Source: Sphaerisporangium viridialbum
GTDB lineage: Bacteria > Actinomycetota > Actinomycetes > Streptosporangiales > Streptosporangiaceae
Length of the DNA stretch: 64,000 nucleotides
NCBI RefSeq assembly: GCF_049674955.1
Contig: NZ_CP187232.1
Coordinates: 7,502,001-7,566,000, forward strand
Reading direction: 5' to 3'
Shown: piece by piece, positions 50,747 through 58,064 of the stretch
Layout: each line of letters opens with the position of its first letter
How positions within the stretch are numbered: position 1 is the stretch's first letter
Made by a program: the position numbers and the translations under genes
The notes under the pieces: generated by a model
The model's input: only the letters and a program-made list of their open reading frames with translations
Database searches by the model: none
Told to the model about the DNA's origin: nothing

Positions 50747-51068
50747 ACGGCCCGGCCACTTCTCGCTGACACGCCGGTCGCCGCCCTGGCGACACGTCGA
50801 GGAGATCGCCGTGGCGGCGGATGCGTCACCTCGTACCTGCAACAACTACTTCTCCAGCCGCGAGGAGACGATCTAAAGGGCACCCGCGCCGCGCGCCGGT
50901 CTGAAGTGTGGTGTGGCCCCCCGCGGGGGCGCGACCGAGGTCGCCGGGGGGCCGGTCCGGGCGGGGCACGAGGGGAAGGCCCCGGCCGGACGTCTGGTGA
51001 CGGGCTCCCTTCTCACCTCCGCCGAGGAGCCACGTCCAAAAGGCAAGCCGCTTGCGGGGCGGCGCCTT
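50747..51068. other. Gap holding a TetR-like remnant
   Basis: After the TetR stop, the + strand has a short TetR-type fragment (50760-50876), listed separately. The rest, 50877-51068, is GC-rich with no credible gene. Confidence 0.4.
50760..50876 (+). pseudogene. Remnant of a second TetR-type HTH
   Basis: A frame without a start codon reads RHVEEIAVAADASPRTCNNY then FSSREETI and a stop. This matches the TetR recognition helix region (VEEIA..ADVSPRTFFNYFPSKEE) well. No N- or C-terminal part remains. It suggests an older TetR gene decayed beside the intact one. Confidence 0.55.
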
Positions 51069-51515
51069 CTAGCCGGACACGCGAGTTGGCGCGTCATCAC
51101 GAGCCTTGATCAACCGGATGGCACACCAGACGGTACGGCCCAGACCCGGGCCGAGTTCACGCGTTCCCCAGGCGAGCGAGATCTCGCGGACTATCAGCAG
51201 CCCCCGGCCGTGCTCGGATTGCGGCTCTTTCCGTACACGAGGGCCGGAGAAGATGGAACCCGGATCACTCACCTCAACGACGACGGCGTCGTCCGCCTCG
51301 ATGAGGGTGAGGCCGATGAAATCGCTCGGCTTCGAGCTGGAGTGCGTGATCGCATTGGTCACCAGCTCGGATGTGGCGAGGACTACGTCGTCGATGACGG
51401 GATGGGCGGCTCCCAGCCATCCGCGCACTTCAGAGCGTGCGCGCGAAACAGATTCGTGAACACTGGCGAGAGTCGCCGCTCCGAGAATCCTCGGCTCCGC
51501 GCTCGATGGCTCCAT
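51069..51515 (-). CDS. ATP-binding protein of the anti-sigma/HATPase type
   Basis: 148 residues. A GHKL fold: N-box in VIDDVVLATSELVTNAITHS (about 42-61), VVVEVSDPGS, then GRGLLIVREISLAWG. Such RsbW-like proteins either bind sigma/anti-sigma factors or act as small kinases in actinomycetes. It is divergent from the HTH gene; ATG 51515 follows GGGGAAGTC. Confidence 0.85.
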   Translation of the reverse strand: MEPSSAEPRILGAATLASVHESVSRARSEVRGWLGAAHPVIDDVVLATSELVTNAITHSSSKPSDFIGLTLIEADDAVVVEVSDPGSIFSGPRVRKEPQSEHGRGLLIVREISLAWGTRELGPGLGRTVWCAIRLIKARDDAPTRVSG

Positions 51516-51665
51516 GACTTCCCCTGCTCGAAAATTCGTTCCCGATCGACCTTTCCACCTTCCCAGGCTTTGGCTACAGTGTGTGATTGATCAACTTCAA
51601 CCAGTCATCAACGCTTTTACTGAAACCCCCGGTGAAAAGCTGAGGAAGAGCCTTCGGAGCCCCCG

Positions 51666-52492
51666 ATGCAAAGGAAATCGATCTCAACCCCTCCGAATCC
51701 CCGACCGCCCTGTTCGGCTTCGAGCTGCGGCGACACCGCAAGGAACGAGGATGGTCCCAGCTGCGCCTGGCCCGCGCGGTGCCGTACTCGGTAGGCACGA
51801 TCAGCATGATCGAGACCGCGAAACGGTCACCGTCCGAGGAGTTCGCCCGCCACTGCGACGAGGCTTTGGAAGCCGAAGGGGCATTGATGCGCCTCTGGCC
51901 GATGGTCAGTCGTTCGACGGCCCCGCCCTGGTTCCGTCCATGGCTGGACGTCGAAGCCACGGCAGAAGCTCTTCGCACCTGGGAAGCGCTGGTGATTCCC
52001 GGGCTGTTCCAGACCGAGGACTATGCCAGAGCGATCTTGAGTGGCGAGATCGGTGTGACACCCGAGCAGATCGAAGAACAGGTGGTTGCGCGGATGGAAC
52101 GCCAGTCGATTCTGAGGCGCCCCAAACCTCCGCTCCTTTGGGTGGTACTCGACGAAGGAGTCCTGAAGCGCCCGATCGGCAGTCCCGCCGTAATGGCCGC
52201 GCAGCTCGAGCATCTCCTCGAAGTCGGGCAGCTGCCTCGGACGACCATCCAGATACTCCCGCACAGCGCCTACTCCACGACCGGCCTCGCCGGTGGGTTC
52301 GTTATCGCACAAGCGCAGGGTGTCGCCGATACGGCGTACGTCGAATCAGCCGGGATATTGGGACGGGTAACCGAACGACCAGAAGACCTCCGAACCCTAA
52401 CATTCAGGTACGAAGGAATACGGTCCGAAGCGCTCCCCCAGCGGGATTCCATGGAGCTGATCAAGGAGACCATGCATCAATGGACGAGCTGA
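51666..52492 (+). CDS. Scr1-family HTH regulator gene with apparent 1-base frameshift at start
   Basis: From 51675 on, the reading frame gives an HTH (FELRRHRKERGWSQLRLARA, then SMIETAKRSPS) and the Scr1-type C-terminal domain (WEALVIPGLFQTEDYARAIL and VVARMERQSIL). This frame has no start: a TGA closes it at 51641-51643. ATG 51666, 6 bases after CGGAG, is off by one; inserting one A into the CAAAGG run would give MQKEIDLNPSESPTALFGFE. So either the gene is frameshifted, the sequence has an error, or the run slips. The downstream DUF397 gene overlaps it, the usual regulator/effector pair. Alternative internal start: GTG 51779, which would lose half of the HTH. Confidence 0.7.
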
Positions 52493-52692
52493 CTCTAGAA
52501 CTGGAAGCGGCCGTTTGGCGTAAGTCCACCTGGTCAGGCCCGGACGGCGGTAACTGCGTTGAGGTCGCGAAGCTGTCCGGTGGACGTCGAGGGGTCCGTG
52601 ACAGCAAGAACGTCACGGGACCGGCGCTGGTGTTCACCGGCCGGCAGTGGAACGCCTTCGCCAAGAGCATCAAGAACGGCGACCTCGTCTAA
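52480..52692 (+). CDS. DUF397 domain protein
   Basis: 70 residues, ATG 52480 overlapping the HTH gene by 13 bases. The family pattern WRKSTWSGPDGGNCVEVA ... VRDSKNVTGPALVFTGRQW is complete. DUF397 proteins are small partners of Scr1/HTH regulators in actinomycetes, and here the pair overlaps as usual. Confidence 0.9.
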   Translation: MDELTLELEAAVWRKSTWSGPDGGNCVEVAKLSGGRRGVRDSKNVTGPALVFTGRQWNAFAKSIKNGDLV

Positions 52693-53008
52693 GGCGGCCT
52701 CAACGAACGTTCACCAGGTCGGCCACCGTACAGCGGCGCCGGCATCGCCGTACCACGTCCCGCCGCGTCGGCGCCGGGTGTATGTACGGCGGTGGCGAAG
52801 AAGGGGTAGCCATGGGCTCGACCCAGCCACGCCACCCGTCCGGGTGGCTCGACCCCCCCTGGCACGACCCACCCCCGGCACCACCCGGCACGATTCAGCC
52901 ACTCGGCACGATCCGGCTGCGCCAGCCGCGCGATCGGCCTGCCGAAGGCGGGGACCGAGAGGAGCACGGTGGCCCGGTGCCCGTCGCGGCGGGCACCGGG
53001 TGTGTGGG
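52693..53008. other. Gap between DUF397 and the ABC exporter
   Basis: No gene is supported. A + strand frame from ATG 52811 (MGSTQPRHPSGWLDPPWHDP) is Pro/His-rich and seems GC-driven. The terminator at 52973-53000 serves both sides. Confidence 0.4.
52973..53000. terminator. Terminator downstream of DUF397 and the ABC permease
   Basis: CCCGGTGCCCG (52973-52983) pairs perfectly with CGGGCACCGGG (52990-53000), 11 bp with a 6-base loop, between convergent genes. Confidence 0.75.
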
Positions 53009-54601
53009 TCAGATGACGGGGATGTCGCGGCGGCGCAGGGCGGTCAGGCCGGCGGTGGCGATCGCCACGGCGATCACGACGAGCCAGACCAGGGGCGCGG
53101 CGGACACCGCGGCCGCCGGGGCCTTAGGGATGTGGGTGAACGGCGAGACGTCCATGAGCCCCTGGCTGAGCTGCAGGGCAGCACCGACCAGGCCGAGGAG
53201 CAGGCAGACCGCGAGCGCACCCCACGCGGCGGGGACCAGGCGGGGCAGCAGCCCTGACAGCGCGATCGCGATCGCGGCCAGCACCCACACCGCGGGTAGC
53301 TGCACGATGGCGCCGGCCAGCACTCGGGGCAGGTCTCGGCCGACGTCGCCGGTGTTCAGCCCATGGGCGAGCCCGCCGGCCAGCCCGGCGGCGGTCAGGG
53401 CGGCGGCCGGACCGAGAACCGCGAAGGTGATGTGGCTGCCCGCCCACCGCAACCGGCCGACCGAGGCGGCCAGCAAGGGTTCGGCGCGCAGGGCGCTCTC
53501 CTCGGACCGCAGCCTGAGGGTCGCCTGGATCGCGTACGCCGCGGCGATCAGCCCGAGCAGGCTCATCATCGAGGCGAGGTAGGCGTCGATGAGCGCTCCT
53601 GTGCCTCCCATCCGGGCGAGGATGTCCTGCATCACATTGTCTCGTGCCAGGTCGCCGATGTTCTTCGCCAGGCCGCCGAGCACGACACCGAGCACGGCGA
53701 ACCCGGCGACCCAGCCGGCCAGCAGGTTCCGGTGCAACCGCCAGGCCAGGGCCAGCGGCGTGCGCAGGCCGGGCGCGGCCGTGGCGGGGCCGAGGCGCGC
53801 CGGCAGCAGGCCGGCGCCGACGTCTCGCCGCGCCGACAGCGCGACGGCCACCATGCCGAGCACGGCTGTGAGGCAGGCGGCGAGCGACAGCAGCCACCAG
53901 TGGTCGCCCCCATAGGCATGGATCCGCACCACCCACGCGATCGGCGACACCCATGACAGGACGCCGTCGCCGCTCCCGCTGAGGTCGCCGGCGATCCTCA
54001 GCACGTAGGCCGCGCCGAGGGTGCCGACGGCGATCCCCCGCGCACTGCCGGCTCCGTCGGTGAGCTGCGCGGTCAGCCCTCCGACCGCGGCGAACACCCA
54101 TCCGGCGGCGGCGCACTCCGCTCCCAGGGCGAACGAACCGGCGGCGGGCAGGCCCTGGCCGATCAAGGCGAGCCCCATGAGGAGCGCAAGAACGACGTTG
54201 GCGCCGAACGTCGTGGTCAGCGCCGCGGCGAGGCCCGCGTGCCGGCCCACCACGGTCGAGCCGAGCAGCTCACGGCGTCCGGCCTCCTCCTCGGTGCGGG
54301 TGTGCCGGATGACCGCGAGGAGGCTGATCAACCCCACGATTACCGGTATGAAGCCTGACCGCCATGCGACCAGCTCACCGAGACTCGACCCGTACGGACG
54401 ACCGTAGAGCGCGACGAAACCCGCGTTGCCCGCGCTGGCGTCGGCGTACTGCTGACGCCCCGCGGCCGTCGGATAGATCTCGTTGATGGAGGCCACGTAG
54501 CTGAGCGGGATGACGCTGAGAATGGGGATCCACAGCATCAGCAGCCGGTCTCGCCGCAGGATCAGGCGGACCAGCTTGCCGGTGCCGGTCAGGGTCGTCA
54601 T
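53009..54601 (-). CDS. ABC transporter permease (large, 12-segment type)
   Basis: 530 residues, ATG 54601 overlapping the ATPase stop. About twelve hydrophobic segments in two halves, each with a polar loop; ABC-2 like. The paired ATPase and TetR genes suggest a drug or antibiotic exporter, similar to those named tetronasin-type transporters in actinomycetes. Confidence 0.88.
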   Translation of the reverse strand: MTTLTGTGKLVRLILRRDRLLMLWIPILSVIPLSYVASINEIYPTAAGRQQYADASAGNAGFVALYGRPYGSSLGELVAWRSGFIPVIVGLISLLAVIRHTRTEEEAGRRELLGSTVVGRHAGLAAALTTTFGANVVLALLMGLALIGQGLPAAGSFALGAECAAAGWVFAAVGGLTAQLTDGAGSARGIAVGTLGAAYVLRIAGDLSGSGDGVLSWVSPIAWVVRIHAYGGDHWWLLSLAACLTAVLGMVAVALSARRDVGAGLLPARLGPATAAPGLRTPLALAWRLHRNLLAGWVAGFAVLGVVLGGLAKNIGDLARDNVMQDILARMGGTGALIDAYLASMMSLLGLIAAAYAIQATLRLRSEESALRAEPLLAASVGRLRWAGSHITFAVLGPAAALTAAGLAGGLAHGLNTGDVGRDLPRVLAGAIVQLPAVWVLAAIAIALSGLLPRLVPAAWGALAVCLLLGLVGAALQLSQGLMDVSPFTHIPKAPAAAVSAAPLVWLVVIAVAIATAGLTALRRRDIPVI

Positions 54602-55518
54602 CGCGGCACCTCGGCGTGATCTTCACCGTTCGCTCGGGTGCGGTCGTAGTGCCGCAGGAACAGCTCCTCCAGGGTGGGCGGCTGGCTGACGAGGCTGCGC
54701 ACGCCCACGTCGGTGAGATGGCGCAGCGCCGCGTCCAGCGAGCCGGTCTCGACGTCGAAGCGCACCCGGCCGTCCTGCGTCCGCAGGTCGTGCACACCCG
54801 GCAGATCCTCCAGACCGCTCGCAGGACCGGCCAGCTCGGCCTGGATGGACGTGCGAGTCAGGTGCCGCAGCTCGGCCAGGGTGCCGGTCTCCACGGTCCG
54901 GCCCTCCCGGATGATGGTGACCCGGTCGCACAGCGCCTCGACCTCGGCCAGGATGTGGCTGGACAGCAGCACGGTGCGGCCGTTCCGGCGCTCCTCCGCG
55001 ATGACCTCGCGGAACACCTCCTCCATCAACGGGTCCAGGCCCGAGGTCGGCTCGTCCAGCACCAGCAGCTCCACATCGGAGGCCAGCGCGGCGACCAGCG
55101 CCACCTTCTGCCGGTTGCCCTTGGAGTACGCGCGGCCCTTCTTGCGGGGGTCCAGATCGAACCGCTCCAGCAGGTCGGCGCGGCGCCGCTTGTCCAGCCC
55201 ACCCCGCAACCGGCCGAGCAGGTCGATCACCTCACCTCCCGACAGGTTCGGCCACAGCGTGACATCGCCGGGCACGTACGCCAGGCGCCGGTGCAGCTCG
55301 GTGGCGTCACGCCAGGGGTCGCCGCCGAGCAGCGCGGCCGTACCGGCGTCGGGGCGCAGCAGCCCGAGCAGGACGCGGATGGTGGTGCTCTTCCCGGCTC
55401 CGTTGGGGCCGAGGAAGCCGTGTACCTCGCCGGTGCGCACGGTCAGGTCGAGCCCGTCGAGGGCGCGGGTGCGCCCGAACGTCTTGACCAGGCCCTCAGC
55501 GCGGATCGCCTCGGTCAT
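54598..55518 (-). CDS. ABC transporter ATP-binding protein
   Basis: 306 residues. Walker A GPNGAGKST, then a variant signature YSKGNRQKVAL in place of LSGGQ, Walker B LLVLDEPTSGLDPL and H-loop SSHILAE. The C-terminal extension of about 80 residues is typical of this exporter class. Its ATG (55518) overlaps the stop of a 20-residue ORF, and its own stop overlaps the permease start. Confidence 0.9.
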   Translation of the reverse strand: MTEAIRAEGLVKTFGRTRALDGLDLTVRTGEVHGFLGPNGAGKSTTIRVLLGLLRPDAGTAALLGGDPWRDATELHRRLAYVPGDVTLWPNLSGGEVIDLLGRLRGGLDKRRRADLLERFDLDPRKKGRAYSKGNRQKVALVAALASDVELLVLDEPTSGLDPLMEEVFREVIAEERRNGRTVLLSSHILAEVEALCDRVTIIREGRTVETGTLAELRHLTRTSIQAELAGPASGLEDLPGVHDLRTQDGRVRFDVETGSLDAALRHLTDVGVRSLVSQPPTLEELFLRHYDRTRANGEDHAEVPR

Positions 55519-55577
55519 AACCGTGCTCCTTCGGACGTGGAGCGTGGCTCCGCGTCATCGCGGGTCGCCTCGGTCAT
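55515..55577 (-). CDS. 20-residue coupling ORF before the ABC ATPase
   Basis: ATG 55577 has GAAGGAGC upstream, and the stop overlaps the ATPase ATG. It reads MTEATRDDAEPRSTSEGARL. The ribosome site plus ATGACCGAGGCG duplicates the ATPase start (GAAGGAGC ... ATGACCGAGGCG). It overlaps the TetR 3' end, so it may couple TetR to ATPase translation, or be a duplication by-product. Confidence 0.3.
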   Translation of the reverse strand: MTEATRDDAEPRSTSEGARL

Positions 55578-56259
55578 CGCTTGCTCCTTCACCCGCGGAG
55601 TCCGGCTCCGCGGCGGTAGGGGGTTGTTGCGCTCGTAGTTCGTCTAGCACCGCCTGCGCTTGGGCGGCCAGCTCTGGGCTGAGCAGGGCGTGCGAGTGGA
55701 AGTCCACCATCGCCCTGATCATCCGCAGGCTTCCTTCGGGGGCGAAGACGTCGGCTCCCAGGGCGCGGGAGACGTGGTCGTGCAACACCAGCAGGCCTGC
55801 CTGCATCGCGACGAGCACCGCGGCGTAGGCCCGGGGATCGCTGGTGTGGTCAGGGCCGTGGGTGGCCAGCCACTTCTCGCCGAGCTCGACCATGTCGTCG
55901 AACGTGGTCGCGGCAGCCGGCGAGCCGTCGACCATCGCACGCGCGAAGTAGCGGTAGCCCAGCAGCACCGTCGGGTGGACGCTCAGGAACATGCCCGTAT
56001 CGCGCGTGCCGCCCCGGAGCATCCCTTCCTTGATGCGCATCATCCGGTCGAGCATGTGCTCGTCGCAGGCCTCTCGCAGCCCTTCCTTCGACCCGAAGTG
56101 GTGGCGGATGAGTCCTCCTGACACGCCCGCCTCCTTGGCGATGTCCCGGATCGTCGTTCCCTCGATGCCCCGCTCGGCGAAGAGGCGCAGCGCCACGTCC
56201 CTGATCCGCGCCCGAGCCGTCAGATCCTCGAACGCCGGCTCGCCAATCGGGTGAGTCAC
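55555..56259 (-). CDS. TetR family transcriptional regulator
   Basis: 234 residues from GTG 56259. HTH at about 25-55 (TIRDIAKEAGVSGGLIRHHFGSKEGL). The C-terminal part is helical with a Pro/Ala-rich end. It is the first gene of the unit with the ABC exporter and probably represses it; CTATACGC repeats just upstream are operator candidates. Confidence 0.9.
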   Translation of the reverse strand: MTHPIGEPAFEDLTARARIRDVALRLFAERGIEGTTIRDIAKEAGVSGGLIRHHFGSKEGLREACDEHMLDRMMRIKEGMLRGGTRDTGMFLSVHPTVLLGYRYFARAMVDGSPAAATTFDDMVELGEKWLATHGPDHTSDPRAYAAVLVAMQAGLLVLHDHVSRALGADVFAPEGSLRMIRAMVDFHSHALLSPELAAQAQAVLDELRAQQPPTAAEPDSAGEGASDDRGDPR

Positions 56260-56274
56260 TGCTGTCCTCCACTC

Positions 56275-56350
56275 CTATACGCCAGAATTACCTGCTACAC
56301 ATGATGGCAGGTGAATATACACGCGTATAGCCACCTATCGCAGCGTATAG
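56275..56350. promoter_or_regulatory. CTATACGC repeats upstream of TetR and ABC exporter
   Basis: CTATACGC at 56275-56282 is mirrored by GCGTATAG at 56323-56330 and repeated at 56343-56350. Between them ACCTGC ... GCAGGT forms another inverted pair (56290-56312). The region lies just before the TetR GTG and is AT-richer than its flanks. Confidence 0.5.
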
Positions 56351-56459
56351 AGGCAAGAGCGGCGTCCGTCCGGCGTCATCTCACCGTCGAGGGCCCGCGG
56401 GGCCGTCCCCACGCGCCGCCGCGCGGGAGCTGGGTATGCCCGTTACCGCGACGGCGCGG

Positions 56460-57761
56460 TCAGCGCCCTTCCCAAAGGGCGCTCACCGGCATGGCGCGCA
56501 TGCGATCGCCAAAGGGGAGAGTCTGCGTGCCCGTGTAAAGAACGACTCCGACGATGAAGTCATCACCAAGTCGATCGGCCAGGTGTCGCAGCCCCCTGAA
56601 GTCGTCGGATCGCACGGTCGATGACGCTTTGACCTCAATACCAATCACTTGACCTTGGCGGTTCTCCAGGACGGCATCCACCTCGACCTGGTCCTTGGTG
56701 CGATAGTGGAACAACTCGGCGCGCTGCTCAGACCAGGTCAGCTGGCGGGCCAGTTCCATGAGGACGAACCCTTCAAGGAGGGGACCGAACAGGCCCTCTG
56801 GCCGCACCAGGCTCCTGGAGTCGGCGCCAAGAAGGTTCGCGGCCACCCCCGAATCCACGAACGCGACCTTCGGTGTACTGATCGCACGGCTGCTGATGTT
56901 GCGTGACCACGCGGGAATGCGCTTGGTCAGGAACACCTCGTCGAGCAACGCCAGGTAGCGATGGATAGTCGTCGCGGACAGCCCGACGGCGGTGCTCATC
57001 GCGTTGGCGACCAGAAGCTGACCCGACCGCGCGGCTAGCAGTCGCACGAGGGCACGCATCTGCGGTACCCGTTCGATCTCCGCCAACTGGCTCACGTCTC
57101 GTGCGATGAGGTCGGACACGTACGAGTCGAAGAACCGCTCTCGCCGCCGAGGATTCGATCGAGCGACAGCCTCGGGAAAGCCCCCTCTGACTATCCGCTC
57201 CGCGTACTCGTTGCGCGTGACCGCCGAGGTGTGGCGGAGACGCTCACCCTCGGCGAAGAGGGCGTCCACGAAGCCATCGGCTGTGCCGTCGATCTCGCCT
57301 TGAGAGAAGGGCCAGAGCTCGATGGTCTCCATCCGGCCGGGCAGTAGATCCGGAAGCGCCCTCAGACCCAGCACTCGCGCTGATCCGGTCAGCAGATAGC
57401 GACCAGGCGCCGGGTGGGTGTCCACCTGCTCTTTGATGGCCAGTAACAGATCGGGCACCCGCTGGATCTCGTCGATCACCATGAGTTCCGGGAAGGCGAC
57501 GAAACCGGCCGGGTCGGTGAGGGCGGCTTGCCGGACCACGGGCGTGTCGAGATTCCGCCACTCGGCCGCACGGTCCTTGGCCAGAAGCCGGACCAATGTG
57601 CTCTTGCCACACTGGCGCGCGCCATTGACGAGCACGACACGGGTATCGGCGAGAGCCTCCCCGACAGCCACACTGGCGTGGCGAGGAACAACCTTGCCGA
57701 GAGGGGTCTGCGAAGGGACAACCACCAGATCAGCATGGCACAGTGGAACCTCCAACGACAT
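56460..57761 (-). CDS. AAA ATPase with DUF4143 domain
   Basis: 433 residues; ATG 57761 lies within the first of the upstream repeats, so a later start is possible. Walker A NGARQCGKST (about 45-55), Walker B MVIDEIQR, sensor LLTGSARVLG. The C-terminal half is DUF4143, with RPEGLFGPLLEGFVLMELARQ and a nuclease-like EVDAVLENRQGQVIGIEVKAS (D-E-K core). The family is widespread and often linked to DNA transactions; its substrate is unknown. GC and codon use look like the neighbours. Confidence 0.88.
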   Translation of the reverse strand: MSLEVPLCHADLVVVPSQTPLGKVVPRHASVAVGEALADTRVVLVNGARQCGKSTLVRLLAKDRAAEWRNLDTPVVRQAALTDPAGFVAFPELMVIDEIQRVPDLLLAIKEQVDTHPAPGRYLLTGSARVLGLRALPDLLPGRMETIELWPFSQGEIDGTADGFVDALFAEGERLRHTSAVTRNEYAERIVRGGFPEAVARSNPRRRERFFDSYVSDLIARDVSQLAEIERVPQMRALVRLLAARSGQLLVANAMSTAVGLSATTIHRYLALLDEVFLTKRIPAWSRNISSRAISTPKVAFVDSGVAANLLGADSRSLVRPEGLFGPLLEGFVLMELARQLTWSEQRAELFHYRTKDQVEVDAVLENRQGQVIGIEVKASSTVRSDDFRGLRHLADRLGDDFIVGVVLYTGTQTLPFGDRMRAMPVSALWEGR

Positions 57762-57871
57762 GTTGGCCGCCAGGTTGCTGGCACGTTGGTCGCAATATCA
57801 CTGGCATGCCGGCCGGAGATTTGCCGGCACGTTGGACGGTACTCAGCCGGCATGTTGGTCGCAGCTGTAGG
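57757..57871. repeat. Five 23-bp direct repeats
   Basis: Copies begin at 57757, 57780, 57803, 57826 and 57849, exactly 23 bp apart, with consensus GGCAYGTTGGTCGCA plus about 8 variable bases. Copy 3 is the most diverged (GGCATGCCGGCCGGA). The unit is not a multiple of 3, so it is not a coding repeat. It spans the start region of the DUF4143 ATPase gene and continues upstream of it. It could be a regulator-binding array (iteron-like). Confidence 0.75.
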
Positions 57872-58064
57872 TTCACCCATGGGCGCGGCGCGCACCGGCG
57901 CCCTCAGAGCGAAGTATCGAGCTGACCGGAGTCGCCGCCTGGCTATGCCGGGGTTTCCAGGTCGATGTTGAAGAGGTCGCCGGGCTCATACGAGACCTGA
58001 GTGAACCGGATGATCCGGTTCACTCAGGCGGCTCTGACGCGCCCCGATCGCCTGAGGGAAACGG
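57762..58064. other. Repeat array and terminator between the ATPase and leuA
   Basis: Contains the 23-bp repeat array, about 120 bases without any recognised feature, and the leuA terminator. A 25-codon minus-strand frame (GTG, ending NIDLETPA) overlaps the terminator hairpin and is not supported. Confidence 0.45.
57996..58028. terminator. Long perfect hairpin downstream of leuA
   Basis: CCTGAGTGAACCGGAT (57996-58011) and its perfect complement (58013-58028) form a 16-bp stem with only 1 base at the centre; a real loop of about 3-5 bases remains. It is 37 bases beyond the leuA stop. Confidence 0.7.

Noticed and set aside
57757..57871. CRISPR array
   Set aside because: The period is only 23 bp, the repeats are imperfect, the variable parts are about 8 bases, and no cas gene is near.
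57944..58022. 25-codon minus-strand ORF ending in NIDLETPA*
   Set aside because: It overlaps the terminator hairpin of leuA and has no ribosome site. It might be a remnant of a gene end, but support is too weak.
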